The notes: a model not told the origin generated them from the sequence alone. Shown: positions 34,260 through 42,799, counted from the stretch's first letter. The stretch: DNA of 59,645 bases from an uncultured Oscillospiraceae bacterium (GCA_934569225.1 CAKTKC010000019.1:1-59645), one strand, 5' to 3'. Numbers and translations are program-made.

Positions 34260-35131
34260 TTCTTGCGAGCCTCCTTTCCGAACAAACCGTTGGGCTTCAG
34301 AATCATAATGATCATAACGAATATAAAGATGATGACCATAGAGATATTCGTCAGATAAGCGGTCAGAAAGCTGTACAGCAGTCCGATGATAACGGCGGCT
34401 ACACCAGCCCCCATAATGTTTCCGCGGCCACCGACAATAATGATCATAAGGGAATACATCTGCATGGTAGCGGCCTGAAGATGCCCGAATCCATTCATGG
34501 TGCCGCCCATAACACCGCCGAGACCCACAAGAAGACCAGAGAAAGCAAATACGCCCAGGAAAACAGCTTTGATGTTGATGCCCAGAGCGGAAACCATATC
34601 TCTGTCGTCTACGCCTGCACGAATGATCTGACCTATTTTTGTCTTTTTAATCACCAGAACCAACAGGATACATTCAATGATTGCGACAGCCAATAGGAAT
34701 AAACGAGTGACGGGGTAGGACATATTTCCGATGGGAATAGACAGCCGGAAAAAGCCTTCCGGATTGAACGCTTTGGACTCACCCTTGGTGATGCCTTCCA
34801 CTATGTCCAGCACAATCCAGCTGATGCCCAATGAAACCATAATTGTCTGAGTCGAATTGGACATAACCTTCTGGAAAAGTCCCCACTGGAGTAACAGGTA
34901 GATGATTGTCATTGCCACACCGCCAGCGAAAACGCCAGCCAGCCAATTATTTCCTAAGGCGCTATATACAAAGTAACCTATGCATGCGGCAAGAGTATAC
35001 AAACTGCCATGTCCCATGTTAACGATTCGGAGAAGGCCGTATACCAAAGTCTGACCGCTGGCAACAACAAAAAGAAGTCCGGCGAAGGTAAGCCCATTAA
35101 GGACAAGTATGATAAAGTAACTCAATTCCAT
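34256..35131 (-). CDS. branched-chain-type ABC permease (LivH family)
   Basis: 291 residues with the LivH hallmark start LNGLTFAGLLFVVASGQTLV followed by YGLLRIVNMGHGSLYTL near 32, and IIRAGVDDRDMVSALGINIK near 190. AGGAGG precedes the ATG. Works with LivM and the two ATPases. Confidence 0.93.
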   Translation of the reverse strand: MELSYFIILVLNGLTFAGLLFVVASGQTLVYGLLRIVNMGHGSLYTLAACIGYFVYSALGNNWLAGVFAGGVAMTIIYLLLQWGLFQKVMSNSTQTIMVSLGISWIVLDIVEGITKGESKAFNPEGFFRLSIPIGNMSYPVTRLFLLAVAIIECILLVLVIKKTKIGQIIRAGVDDRDMVSALGINIKAVFLGVFAFSGLLVGLGGVMGGTMNGFGHLQAATMQMYSLMIIIVGGRGNIMGAGVAAVIIGLLYSFLTAYLTNISMVIIFIFVMIIMILKPNGLFGKEARKN

Positions 35132-35147
35132 GTGATCTGCCCTCCTG

Positions 35148-35867
35148 TTAACCCACGCCCAGAAGCTTCTTGGACAGAATCTTGTCCGACCGGAGTTCTT
35201 TGAGTGACCCGGAATAAGCGATGGCTCCGGTGTTCATAACGTTTGTTCTGTCCGTAATCCTTTGGCAGAACCCCAGATTCTGCTCAACAAGAAGAATGCT
35301 AGTATTGCTTTCCGCATATAATTTATTGAAGAATTCAACAAGAATATCCAGAATTGCGGGAGCAAGTCCTTCGGAGGGCTCATCCATTATGATAAATCTG
35401 GGCTGGGTCATCAATGCCCGCGCAATGGCAAGCATCTGCTGTTCGCCGCCGGACATGGAAGTGCCGGGCAGATGCCTTCTTTCATAAAGACGAGGAAGAA
35501 CCTCATAAATGTGCTCAACGGTCCAAATGTTCTTTTCATCTGTTCCGGCAGGCGCTTTTCTTTCGCAGAATGTCAAATGCTCCTCCGTGGTAAGGGAAGG
35601 GAAAATCCGTCTTCCCTGCGGGACATAGCCGATTCCCAATTGAGCTCTCTGATAAGGCTGCATTTTGGAAATCTCAGTGCCATTAAACTTTATTGAGCCG
35701 GTTGTTTTGACAAGACCCATAATGGATTTTGCCAGTGTGGTCTTACCCATGCCGTTTCTGCCAACGATAGAAATGATGCCCTGGTCGAAATTAAGTGACA
35801 GGTTCTGAACAATCTGAAGCTCATCGTAATATGCACTTAAATTTGTGATCTCAAGAATGTTATGCAT
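35148..35867 (-). CDS. ABC ATPase, LivF family
   Basis: 239 residues: Walker A GRNGMGKTT near 36, GYVPQGRRIFPSLTTEEHL near 87, signature MSGGEQQ near 138, Walker B FIIMDEPSEGLAP near 157. The PQGRxIFPxLT loop is typical of LivF. Start ATG 35,867 with AGGAGG upstream; it overlaps the livG-like stop by 8 bases, and the open frame further upstream only overlaps that gene. Confidence 0.92.
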   Translation of the reverse strand: MHNILEITNLSAYYDELQIVQNLSLNFDQGIISIVGRNGMGKTTLAKSIMGLVKTTGSIKFNGTEISKMQPYQRAQLGIGYVPQGRRIFPSLTTEEHLTFCERKAPAGTDEKNIWTVEHIYEVLPRLYERRHLPGTSMSGGEQQMLAIARALMTQPRFIIMDEPSEGLAPAILDILVEFFNKLYAESNTSILLVEQNLGFCQRITDRTNVMNTGAIAYSGSLKELRSDKILSKKLLGVG

Positions 35868-36639
35868 TGTCCGATCCTCCTGTTCCAAGGTAAATCGACT
35901 GGACCAACTCGTTGTTCTGCGTTTCTTCGGGAGTCCCTTCAAAAACAACGTTGCCGTCTTGCATAACGGTGACTTTGGAAGATACGGCAAATCCCAGTTC
36001 CATATTATGCTCGACCATGATCAGGGTCATTTCTTCATCAAGGTTTAAGAGCATTTGCTTCATAATGGCTCTTTCGTTTTCAGAAAGACCGGAAGAAGGC
36101 TCGTCCAGCAGCAGAAGCTTAGGCTTGCTGATAAGGGCAAGACCCAGCTCGAGCTGACGATGTTCTCCGTGAGACAGGCTCATAACCAGATCGTCCAGTT
36201 TGTCCTCCAGCATGACTTCTTTGGCAGTTTCAGCAATTTTGTCATTGAAGGCTTTTGATTTGGTATAATTTGTAAAAAAATTGAAATGCGATATCAAAGG
36301 CATGGTTCCGAGAACGGCCAGATAAAGATTCTGCCTTACGGTCAATTTCGGGAAAAGCGCTGTCGCCTGATAGGTACGGCGCATACCCATGTTTGCCCTG
36401 TCACGAATGCTCTTTTTCGTAACATCTTCTCCAAAAAGGAACACTTTCCCGGAAGTCAGCGGAAGATCCCCGCAAATAAGATTAAAAAGTGTAGATTTTC
36501 CAGCACCGTTGGTTCCAATCAGAAGATATCTGTCACCTTTTCGGACATCAAGATTGACCTCGTTGACCGCAACAACACCGCCAAATCTCTTTGTCGCATT
36601 TTGGACAGAAAGAACAATCGGTTTGTTTTCTTTGTTCAT
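35860..36639 (-). CDS. ABC ATPase, LivG family
   Basis: 259 residues. The LivG-type start TKRFGGVVAVNEVNLDVRKG is followed by Walker A GTNGAGKST near 42, MGMRRTYQATALFPKLTV near 84, the signature LSHGEHRQLE (a variant of LSGGQ, as common in LivG) near 154 and Walker B LLLLDEPSSGLS near 175. First gene after the livK terminator. Confidence 0.92.
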   Translation of the reverse strand: MNKENKPIVLSVQNATKRFGGVVAVNEVNLDVRKGDRYLLIGTNGAGKSTLFNLICGDLPLTSGKVFLFGEDVTKKSIRDRANMGMRRTYQATALFPKLTVRQNLYLAVLGTMPLISHFNFFTNYTKSKAFNDKIAETAKEVMLEDKLDDLVMSLSHGEHRQLELGLALISKPKLLLLDEPSSGLSENERAIMKQMLLNLDEEMTLIMVEHNMELGFAVSSKVTVMQDGNVVFEGTPEETQNNELVQSIYLGTGGSDNA

Positions 36640-36655
36640 AATTCAGTCTCCATTT

Positions 36656-36695
36656 TAAGAAAAGAGGCTGCTACTACAGAGTGGTGGCAGCCTCT
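36656..36695 (-). terminator. attenuating terminator between binding protein and transporter genes
   Basis: On the minus strand AGAGGCTGC/GCAGCCTCT extended by three more pairs, followed by TTTTCTT. Such a signal normally keeps the binding protein in excess over the membrane complex. Confidence 0.7.
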
Positions 36696-36708
36696 CGTGA
36701 TACGGAAA

Positions 36709-38019
36709 TTACTTGGAGTAGACGGCGTTTGCGATATCCTCAATAGCAGGATTTTTGCGGTCAGGTTCGGGCTGAGCCTTATACCATTCATAGTCAAAGG
36801 GACCGGACTGGGAAACGTTAGAAACGGTATCAATTACCTTGTTGTAATTAACACCTTTCTCATCCTTCGCTACTTCGGTAATGAAAATATCACAGACAAG
36901 AGCGTGGTTTTCATCAAAGGAGAGGGGACCGTGGGGCGTTTCAAAGTTTAAAGCGGCAACCGCAGCCTGGACAGCTGCCTGATCTTCAACATTGCCGTTG
37001 ACAGCTTCAATCGCTTTGCAAACAACTTCGACAGCAACATAAGCATCACAGTTGAAGGAAGATGCGGTACGGGTCTCATCCAGGCCGGTCCATCTGTAGT
37101 AATTTTCAATGAAGCTGCGATACTCTTCACTGTCATAACCGTCAGCATAATAGCTGGAAGTGATGCAGCCCAGGTAGTAATCGCCAATATCGGAGGTGAG
37201 GCAGGAAGGATCTGTGAAGTTGGAACCGCCCAGCAGGGGAACGGTCATGCCGAAGTCATGGTACTGCTGAACAAAGTAGAGAGAGTCGCCTGCGCCTGCA
37301 CCGCAGAAGATGACGTCGTAATTGCTGCCAACCTGCGCAATGGAAGCAAGGGTGGAAGAGTAGTCAGTTGTGTTATTGGTGAACCAGACCCTGTCAATGA
37401 TTTCGCCGCCTGCAGCAACAAAGCCGTAGATAAAACCCGCGACCTGGGAGAAGGTGAAGTCATAGTCGGAAGCAACCGTGAGAGCCTTTCTGTAGCCGAG
37501 CACCTCGTAAGCGTACTGACCAAGACCAAATCCCGCCTGAGCGCCGGATGCACAGACACGGAACAGATTTGCGGGAGTATCATAGGTAATCTGAGAAGCA
37601 CCGGCAGAGGTCACGATAATGGTTACATCTTCAAGATAATTTTCGGCGTACTCTTTAATGGCAGTTCCTTCGGCGCCGCCGTTGGGGCCAATAATAAACT
37701 TGCAGCCGTACTGGTCGACACACTTGATCAGCTTTTCAACTGCAACAGAGGGATTGCCTTCGGTGTCTTCGGTATGGATAACAATTTCGCGGCCGCTGAC
37801 TTTGTTGTCCATGTCTGCCAGGTATCCTTCGATGATGTCAATGGAAATGGGAGAGTTTGCGGAGGCCTGGTTCCAAACAACACCGATATGGATAGGATCG
37901 GTGCTGATGCTGCCTGCGGAATCGGCCTTACCACCGGCAGTGGATCCGGATTTGCTGCCGCAAGCAGCCAGAGAAACGATCATGACTACTGCAAGGATGA
38001 TTGCTAGAACTTTTTTCAT
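36709..38019 (-). CDS. branched-chain-type ABC substrate-binding lipoprotein
   Basis: 436 residues with a lipoprotein signal (MKKVLAIILAVVMIVSLAAC), a Gly/Ser linker and a type I periplasmic-binding fold: PIHIGVVWNQASANSPISID near 43, GREIVIHTEDTEGNPSVAV near 75, IVTSAGASQITYDTPANLFR near 135 and YDVIFCGAGAGDSLYFVQQY near 230. GTEG-like loops differ from classic LivJ, so a ligand other than leucine/valine is likely. RBS AGGAGG. Confidence 0.9.
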   Translation of the reverse strand: MKKVLAIILAVVMIVSLAACGSKSGSTAGGKADSAGSISTDPIHIGVVWNQASANSPISIDIIEGYLADMDNKVSGREIVIHTEDTEGNPSVAVEKLIKCVDQYGCKFIIGPNGGAEGTAIKEYAENYLEDVTIIVTSAGASQITYDTPANLFRVCASGAQAGFGLGQYAYEVLGYRKALTVASDYDFTFSQVAGFIYGFVAAGGEIIDRVWFTNNTTDYSSTLASIAQVGSNYDVIFCGAGAGDSLYFVQQYHDFGMTVPLLGGSNFTDPSCLTSDIGDYYLGCITSSYYADGYDSEEYRSFIENYYRWTGLDETRTASSFNCDAYVAVEVVCKAIEAVNGNVEDQAAVQAAVAALNFETPHGPLSFDENHALVCDIFITEVAKDEKGVNYNKVIDTVSNVSQSGPFDYEWYKAQPEPDRKNPAIEDIANAVYSK

Positions 38020-38055
38020 AATTTTCCTCCTATTTTTCCATGCTTTTGCATGTTT

Positions 38056-38919
38056 TTAACGTTTCCGTATGGAACGAATCTGTTCCATGACACATTTTGT
38101 GCCCTTTTCGATGGGAAGTCTTTCAGTAGAAGAGGCGCCGACAAATCCAACGATCCTTGTTCTGTCGTAGGCACCCTGGATATCCTCCGGTTCTGCGAGA
38201 ATACCACCATGGCCTATGACAATGACATCCGGATTTTCTTTCAGGCAGAGTTCGGTAAGATAGTCCAGCTTTTCGTACTGCGCTTCCCGCATTGACCGAT
38301 AATCCGCGCCGAAGGCACTTGTTCCAACCAGACCACCTGCGGTAAGACCCAGATGCGGTATTACAACGTCAACACCAGCTCCCACCAGAAGTTTAATGCC
38401 TTCTTCGGTATATGCATATGCATAGGAGAAGACATCATGGTCTCTCCAATACTTCACGTACTCAGCTTCTTTATGAAGTCCGGCGCCGACCGTATCTGAG
38501 TACATAGATACCAAATTTGGATTACCCAGCTGATCGATCGTTGAACCGGCGCAGGGAAAGTTGATCATGCCGGAATAGCCAAGGGCAAGATATCTATCGG
38601 TCAGGCGGTCGATGGACATCGTCGGGTCTCCGGGGCCGATGCCGCAAATGATGGGGGTATGCTCCACAACCAGAGATGCCTGATTGGCAAAATCGACACA
38701 CCGCTGGTCTGCATCTCCATACGCCTGCGTGCCAACGCCCGTGGGGAAACCACCGACACGGGCAATTCCGGTGCAGTAGGCAAAAATGAAATCGCAACCG
38801 GCTTCATCCAAAATATGAGCAATAAGGGGATTGGCAGCACCGGCACCTACGAGTGGCTTTTTTGCGTCGATTTTCGCTCTGAGCCGCTGAAGCATTTCCT
38901 TCCTGGTGTACTGTTTCAT
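38056..38919 (-). CDS. PEP-hydrolase-like TIM-barrel protein 2
   Basis: 287 residues of the phosphoenolpyruvate-hydrolase-like family (related to PEP mutase/isocitrate lyase barrels): TRKEMLQRLRAKIDAKKPLV at the start, GAGAANPLIAHILDEAGCDF, GIGPGDPTMSIDRLTDRYLA near 93, GYSGMINFPCAGSTID near 115, GHGGILAEPEDIQGAYDRTR near 233 and GFVGASSTERLP near 255. In Tm-1 this domain is fused to UPF0261. The true reaction is unknown. 12 bases after its paralogue. Confidence 0.85.
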   Translation of the reverse strand: MKQYTRKEMLQRLRAKIDAKKPLVGAGAANPLIAHILDEAGCDFIFAYCTGIARVGGFPTGVGTQAYGDADQRCVDFANQASLVVEHTPIICGIGPGDPTMSIDRLTDRYLALGYSGMINFPCAGSTIDQLGNPNLVSMYSDTVGAGLHKEAEYVKYWRDHDVFSYAYAYTEEGIKLLVGAGVDVVIPHLGLTAGGLVGTSAFGADYRSMREAQYEKLDYLTELCLKENPDVIVIGHGGILAEPEDIQGAYDRTRIVGFVGASSTERLPIEKGTKCVMEQIRSIRKR

Positions 38920-38931
38920 TTCAGCGCCTCC

Positions 38932-39759
38932 TTATCTCAATTTCAGATTGGCAAAACTATGTTGATTTTCTGTGATGTAGTCAGTCATGACATTCACATC
39001 AAAGATCTTTGACCCCATGAAACCGTCTACATCAGTCAGCGCAAAAAGCTTTCGGACGTTTTCTATGGTATCAAAAGGACCACCGTGGACAACCACATAG
39101 CATCCGGAATTGATTTTCTTGACTTCGTGATACACCTGCTGTACCATCTCACAGCTTTTTTCCACTTTATAAAGCTCAGATGTCAGCACACTGCTGACAA
39201 GGAACCGTAGATCCAGAACTACCATATCGAGACGTTCCTGGGCATATCTCAAGGCATCTTCCATGTAAAAAGCAAGGCCAACCGTGAACATATCGCGTTG
39301 CTGCTCTTTGAGGAAGCTTATTTCAGAATTGAAGCCAATGCCTTCCTTATCCATTCCGGCTCTCGACTGCTGATAAGCGGTTCCAATGGTCGGGAAATTG
39401 GTAAATCCGGAGACGCCCATTCTTTTGTATCTGGCAATATAATCGTCTACAAAACGATAAGGATCGTTGGGACATACACCGGCGATTACGGGCACCTCAT
39501 CTCCAACTACTAACCGCATGTCTGTGACCATCTGCATGGTCATGTCATTTCCGTTTCCATAGGGTTTGCCGGCAAACACATCATCCAATCCCCTCATGCG
39601 AAATGCGGAAGCAGACAAAACGAGAATCATGTCAATTCCGTATTTTGCAGTTAACTTGGCTGTAATGCCAGCGCCAGATTCGCACACCAGAATAGGCTCA
39701 TTTGCTGCAATTCTGGCATCGAATTTCTGACATATTTCCTGACGGGAGAATCGTCGCAC
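38932..39759 (-). CDS. PEP-hydrolase-like TIM-barrel protein 1
   Basis: 275-residue paralogue of the next gene: RRFSRQEICQKFDARIAANE, VCESGAGITAKLTAKYGIDM, IAGVCPNDPYRFVDDYIARY near 90, GVSGFTNFPTIGTAYQ near 115, VVHGGPFDTIENVRKLF near 225. The two differ at key loops (GAGAAN against ESGAGI; GHGGILAEPEDI against VHGGPFDTIENV), so they may form a hetero-oligomer or act on different intermediates. Start is GTG with AAAGGAGG 8 bases upstream. First gene of the operon after the LysR gene. Confidence 0.84.
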   Translation of the reverse strand: MRRFSRQEICQKFDARIAANEPILVCESGAGITAKLTAKYGIDMILVLSASAFRMRGLDDVFAGKPYGNGNDMTMQMVTDMRLVVGDEVPVIAGVCPNDPYRFVDDYIARYKRMGVSGFTNFPTIGTAYQQSRAGMDKEGIGFNSEISFLKEQQRDMFTVGLAFYMEDALRYAQERLDMVVLDLRFLVSSVLTSELYKVEKSCEMVQQVYHEVKKINSGCYVVVHGGPFDTIENVRKLFALTDVDGFMGSKIFDVNVMTDYITENQHSFANLKLR

Positions 39760-39786
39760 CCCAATGCCCTCCTTTAAGTAGGTTGT

Positions 39787-39803
39787 TTGTATAGATCATA
39801 CAA
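39787..39803. promoter_or_regulatory. candidate LysR operator
   Basis: A perfect dyad TTGTAT-N5-ATACAA, within the T-N11-A spacing favoured by LysR proteins, 28 bases upstream of the first operon gene and overlapping a possible -10 box TATGAT on the minus strand. Confidence 0.5.
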
Positions 39804-39863
39804 GAAAAAACGACTTTTTTGAAATGTTTTTTGTCTATGTTCTCATTCGATTTGTGTATCATG

Positions 39864-39899
39864 ATAAAAACTGCACCTCCCAAGGGTGGGAGGTGCAGT
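39864..39899 (-). terminator. terminator of the LysR gene
   Basis: CTGCACCTCCC/GGGAGGTGCAG, 6-base loop, followed on the minus strand by TTTTTAT. It separates the regulator from the operon it probably controls. Confidence 0.85.
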
Positions 39900-39902
39900 A
39901 TA

Positions 39903-40784
39903 TTATTTATGGCGGGGTATTTCAAAGTTCCTTTTTACGATATCCCAAAAGTGTTTGGCAGCAATAGACTTTATGCCGTTTTTTCTTCGGACCAGACATG
40001 TATAGTTTTTGATTTCCGTACCGTCTTTATTGCAAAGGGGCTTGCTGTAAAGACCATCTTTATTTCCAAAATAGATATTATCACTAAAGAAGCCATACCC
40101 AAGACCCTGCTGAATCATGGAAACGCAGCTTTCTCCGCTTGTAACTTTGAACTTGATTTTTCTGGGAATATCAAAATTCTCATTCCACCAGGAATCAATC
40201 TGATATCTCAGGTAATTGTTTTTCGGAAAACTTATGAGCTGCAGATCGGAAAGATCCTTGTGGCTGATGGGCTTGTTATAAACAAAATAAAGATTGTCCT
40301 CATAAATCAAAACCTTCTCCAGATCCTCTTCCTCCAAATCGCCAACAGCAAAACAGAAATCTATCACACCTTCACGGACTTTTTCTATAAGGGAATCACT
40401 GTTTTCAATCAACAAATCAATACTGATATTGGGATAGGTATTTGTAAAAACACTTAAAATCTGGGGCAATCTGTAGCAAGTGAATGTCCTTGGAGAGCCG
40501 ATTCTCAATGTACCGCCATTCCCGGTGGTATAAAGCTCCAGCTCTCTCTTTAAGCTGTTTTGCAGATTAACGATCTGAACTGCTTTTTTATAAACGACTT
40601 CCCCGGCATCTGTAAAGTAGCTTCCTTTTTTGTTCCTTACGAGGATATTGACACCAAGATCTGCCTCAATGGTCTGAATATGCCGGCTTAAAGACGGCTG
40701 AGACATATAAAACATTCCGGCTGTTTTTGTTATGCTCTGCGTTTCGTGAAGAACAGTGATGATTTCCCAATCCAGGTTTCGCAT
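39903..40784 (-). CDS. LysR-family transcriptional regulator
   Basis: 293 residues. The winged-helix domain covers 1-60 (WEIITVLHETQSITKTAGMF, MSQPSLSRHIQTIEADLGVN, LVRNKKGSYFTDAGE), and the effector-binding domain starts near 90 (GGTLRIGSPRTFTCYRLPQI). It is transcribed in the same direction as, and just upstream of, the TIM-barrel/Liv/Tm-1 cluster and is its likely activator. The effector is unknown. RBS AGGAGA. Confidence 0.9.
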   Translation of the reverse strand: MRNLDWEIITVLHETQSITKTAGMFYMSQPSLSRHIQTIEADLGVNILVRNKKGSYFTDAGEVVYKKAVQIVNLQNSLKRELELYTTGNGGTLRIGSPRTFTCYRLPQILSVFTNTYPNISIDLLIENSDSLIEKVREGVIDFCFAVGDLEEEDLEKVLIYEDNLYFVYNKPISHKDLSDLQLISFPKNNYLRYQIDSWWNENFDIPRKIKFKVTSGESCVSMIQQGLGYGFFSDNIYFGNKDGLYSKPLCNKDGTEIKNYTCLVRRKNGIKSIAAKHFWDIVKRNFEIPRHK

Positions 40785-41190
40785 ATTTTTCTCCTATTTG
40801 GCTCTAAAAATGTTACAATAAGTGCGTGTAGCTGAGGACAGGGACTTTCGGTTTGGGCGGAAATAACGCTGGGTTACAGAGACAGAGCTATGCCGCCAGA
40901 TGGAAGAGGCTCCTGCCCAGGACGGTATTGCAGAATATTGGAAATTCGAGCCCCCGATTGTTTTCATCCATGTCATTGTACTATAACGCTTCCCTTTTTT
41001 CAAGACTCGGCATCTTGCAGAAAATGGAAAGTACAGAACGGCCATTGCAGCGTCATATATCTCCTGTGAGATGTTTTTTTGGGGGGGGAAAAATGCGGAA
41101 AAGTCCGGCAAGCCCGGCAAGCCCGAGGGACACATTGGGATAGATGTGCGCGGTTGGTGTCTGTGATTTCCTGCCGGATTTCAAAAAAAT
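40785..41190. other. long spacer with gene debris
   Basis: No supported gene. There is a T7-G8 homopolymer run (about 41,064-41,078), a short tandem repeat CCGGCAAGC near 41,100-41,122, and short frames with no domain. The LysR leader is at the left end, the ECF promoter at the right. Confidence 0.4.
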
Positions 41191-41219
41191 TTGTCCATTG
41201 GCCGCTGGTTTCCTACTAT
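41191..41219 (+). promoter_or_regulatory. candidate promoter of ECF sigma pair 2
   Basis: TTGTCC and TACTAT with a 17-base spacer. It shares TCCTACTAT with the first ECF promoter. A perfect 16-base palindrome GTGTAAGGCCTTACAC (41,224-41,239) immediately follows, at the likely start of transcription. Confidence 0.5.
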
Positions 41220-41258
41220 AGCGGTGTAAGGCCTTACACATCACGAGGAGGTGTCCTG

Positions 41259-41819
41259 ATGGAAGATACCCAGATCATCGCACTTTACCTGTCCCGGCAG
41301 GAAGCGGCCATCGGCGAGACGGCGAAGAAGTATGGCGGCTACATCAATCAGATCGCCTACAATATCCTGCGCTGCCGGGAGGATACGGAGGAAATCGCGG
41401 CGGATACGTATCTGGCCGCATGGAATGCTATCCCGCCGGAAATTCCCAGGGTGCTGAAGCATTTCCTGTCCCGGATCGCCCGGAATCTGGCCTTTGACCG
41501 GCTGGATTATATCACCGCCAAACGCAGGGATGTGCATATGATCACCCTGCTGTCGGAGCTGGACGCCTGTCTGCCAGACCCCCGCTCCGACGTGGAAGCC
41601 GCCGTGGACGCTAAGCTGGCCACGGGGAGTGTGAACCGGTTTCTGTCCCAACTGGATAAGAAGGACTGCGCCGTGTTCCTGAGCCGCTATTATTACAGCA
41701 TGACCATCAGTGAAATCGCGGACAGGCTCGGCCTGACGGAACGGAATGTGAAGTACCGCTTGAGCTGCCTGCGGCAAAAGCTGCGTAAGCAGCTGGAAAG
41801 GGAGGGAATCAACGTATGA
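41259..41819 (+). CDS. ECF-type RNA polymerase sigma factor (pair 2)
   Basis: 186 residues with region 2 (KKYGGYINQIAYNILRCRED, EIAADTYLAAWNAIPPEIPR) and region 4 (VNRFLSQLDKKDCAVFLSRY, TISEIADRLGLTERNVKYRL). Similar in layout and start to the factor at 28,326. GAGGAGG precedes the ATG; the longer open frame upstream reads through the promoter and is rejected. The stop overlaps the next start (ATGA). Confidence 0.92.
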   Translation: MEDTQIIALYLSRQEAAIGETAKKYGGYINQIAYNILRCREDTEEIAADTYLAAWNAIPPEIPRVLKHFLSRIARNLAFDRLDYITAKRRDVHMITLLSELDACLPDPRSDVEAAVDAKLATGSVNRFLSQLDKKDCAVFLSRYYYSMTISEIADRLGLTERNVKYRLSCLRQKLRKQLEREGINV

Positions 41820-42799
41820 ACGGAAAGAACCTTTTCAGAGCGTTGGGGTACGTCGATGACAGGTATCTGGACATGGTGGACGCCGCCGCACAGGAGGCAA
41901 CCGATATGAAACAAAAGCACTTTTCCGGGAAGAAAACCATCCTTTATATTCTGGCCGCGGCCATCTGTGTCAGCCTGCTCACCGTGACCGCTGCGGCGGC
42001 GGGGTGGATACCCAATATTTTCGCCGCCGCACAGCCCAAGGCGACGCCGTGGGATGCGCCGGTTCTGGAAGCGGCACAGAGTGCGACCCAGTCCCAGACG
42101 CCGGAAACCGTCGAATTTGCCGAAGCGGACTACACCAAGTTCATGCTGTTTCAGAGCTACTATGACGGGAAATCCATTGCGCTGGGCTACGACCTGTCCG
42201 GGGTCATGCCTGCGGAAACGGTGGTAGGGTTTACGCCGGAGGACGCGCTGAAGCAGGAGATCCTGCAAAGACCCGACAATCAGTTTTGGTGCGAGATGTA
42301 CGGTCTGACGGACGACACTGTCGACCAGTATCTGGAAGCGGGCGTCTGGACGCAGGAGGAGTATGACCAGCGTCTGGCGGGAAGAAGCGAGTGCGCAAAG
42401 AAATATGACCTGCGGGGAAATTCCCAGATCTACATGGATGACGAACTGCGCGCGCTTCTCACCGACGGGGAATACAAAAAATTCTGGGAAATCCTGGGGG
42501 AAACGGGCTCGTGCTGCGTAGCCATTCCGATGAAACCCTACGTCGGCGACCACATTCTTCTGAACGGTGCGGATGAACCCGCGGATCGGGGAGACTACAC
42601 CACGGAGGAAGGGGAATGTCTGGTGCTGAACAACCTGCCTGCCGCCGCCCGGGATCAGCCGTCCATCACGGTGGGGCTGAAATTCAAATCCGGCTGGAGC
42701 TATTACTATATGGAGCTGTCGGGGAACAGTTACCGTCTTTATGTCCCAAATCCGGACTACGTTACGACCATCACGCTGGAAAACGAAAGCAAACCATGA
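41816..42799 (+). CDS. membrane anti-sigma factor (pair 2)
   Basis: 327 residues. The cytoplasmic N-terminus MNGKNLFRALGYVDDRYLDM mirrors the first anti-sigma (MNGKELFLGLSYISPKYIDE). A membrane helix is near 43-63 (TILYILAAAICVSLLTVTAA), then a Ala/Pro/Thr-rich linker and an extracytoplasmic domain of about 230 residues that I do not recognise (no PEGY repeats). The two anti-sigma proteins thus share the sigma-binding end but carry different sensor domains. Confidence 0.82.
   Translation: MNGKNLFRALGYVDDRYLDMVDAAAQEATDMKQKHFSGKKTILYILAAAICVSLLTVTAAAAGWIPNIFAAAQPKATPWDAPVLEAAQSATQSQTPETVEFAEADYTKFMLFQSYYDGKSIALGYDLSGVMPAETVVGFTPEDALKQEILQRPDNQFWCEMYGLTDDTVDQYLEAGVWTQEEYDQRLAGRSECAKKYDLRGNSQIYMDDELRALLTDGEYKKFWEILGETGSCCVAIPMKPYVGDHILLNGADEPADRGDYTTEEGECLVLNNLPAAARDQPSITVGLKFKSGWSYYYMELSGNSYRLYVPNPDYVTTITLENESKP

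Noticed and set aside
40794..41135. 113-codon minus-strand frame between LysR and ECF 2
   Set aside because: No recognisable domain, no RBS, and it crosses the T/G homopolymer run.
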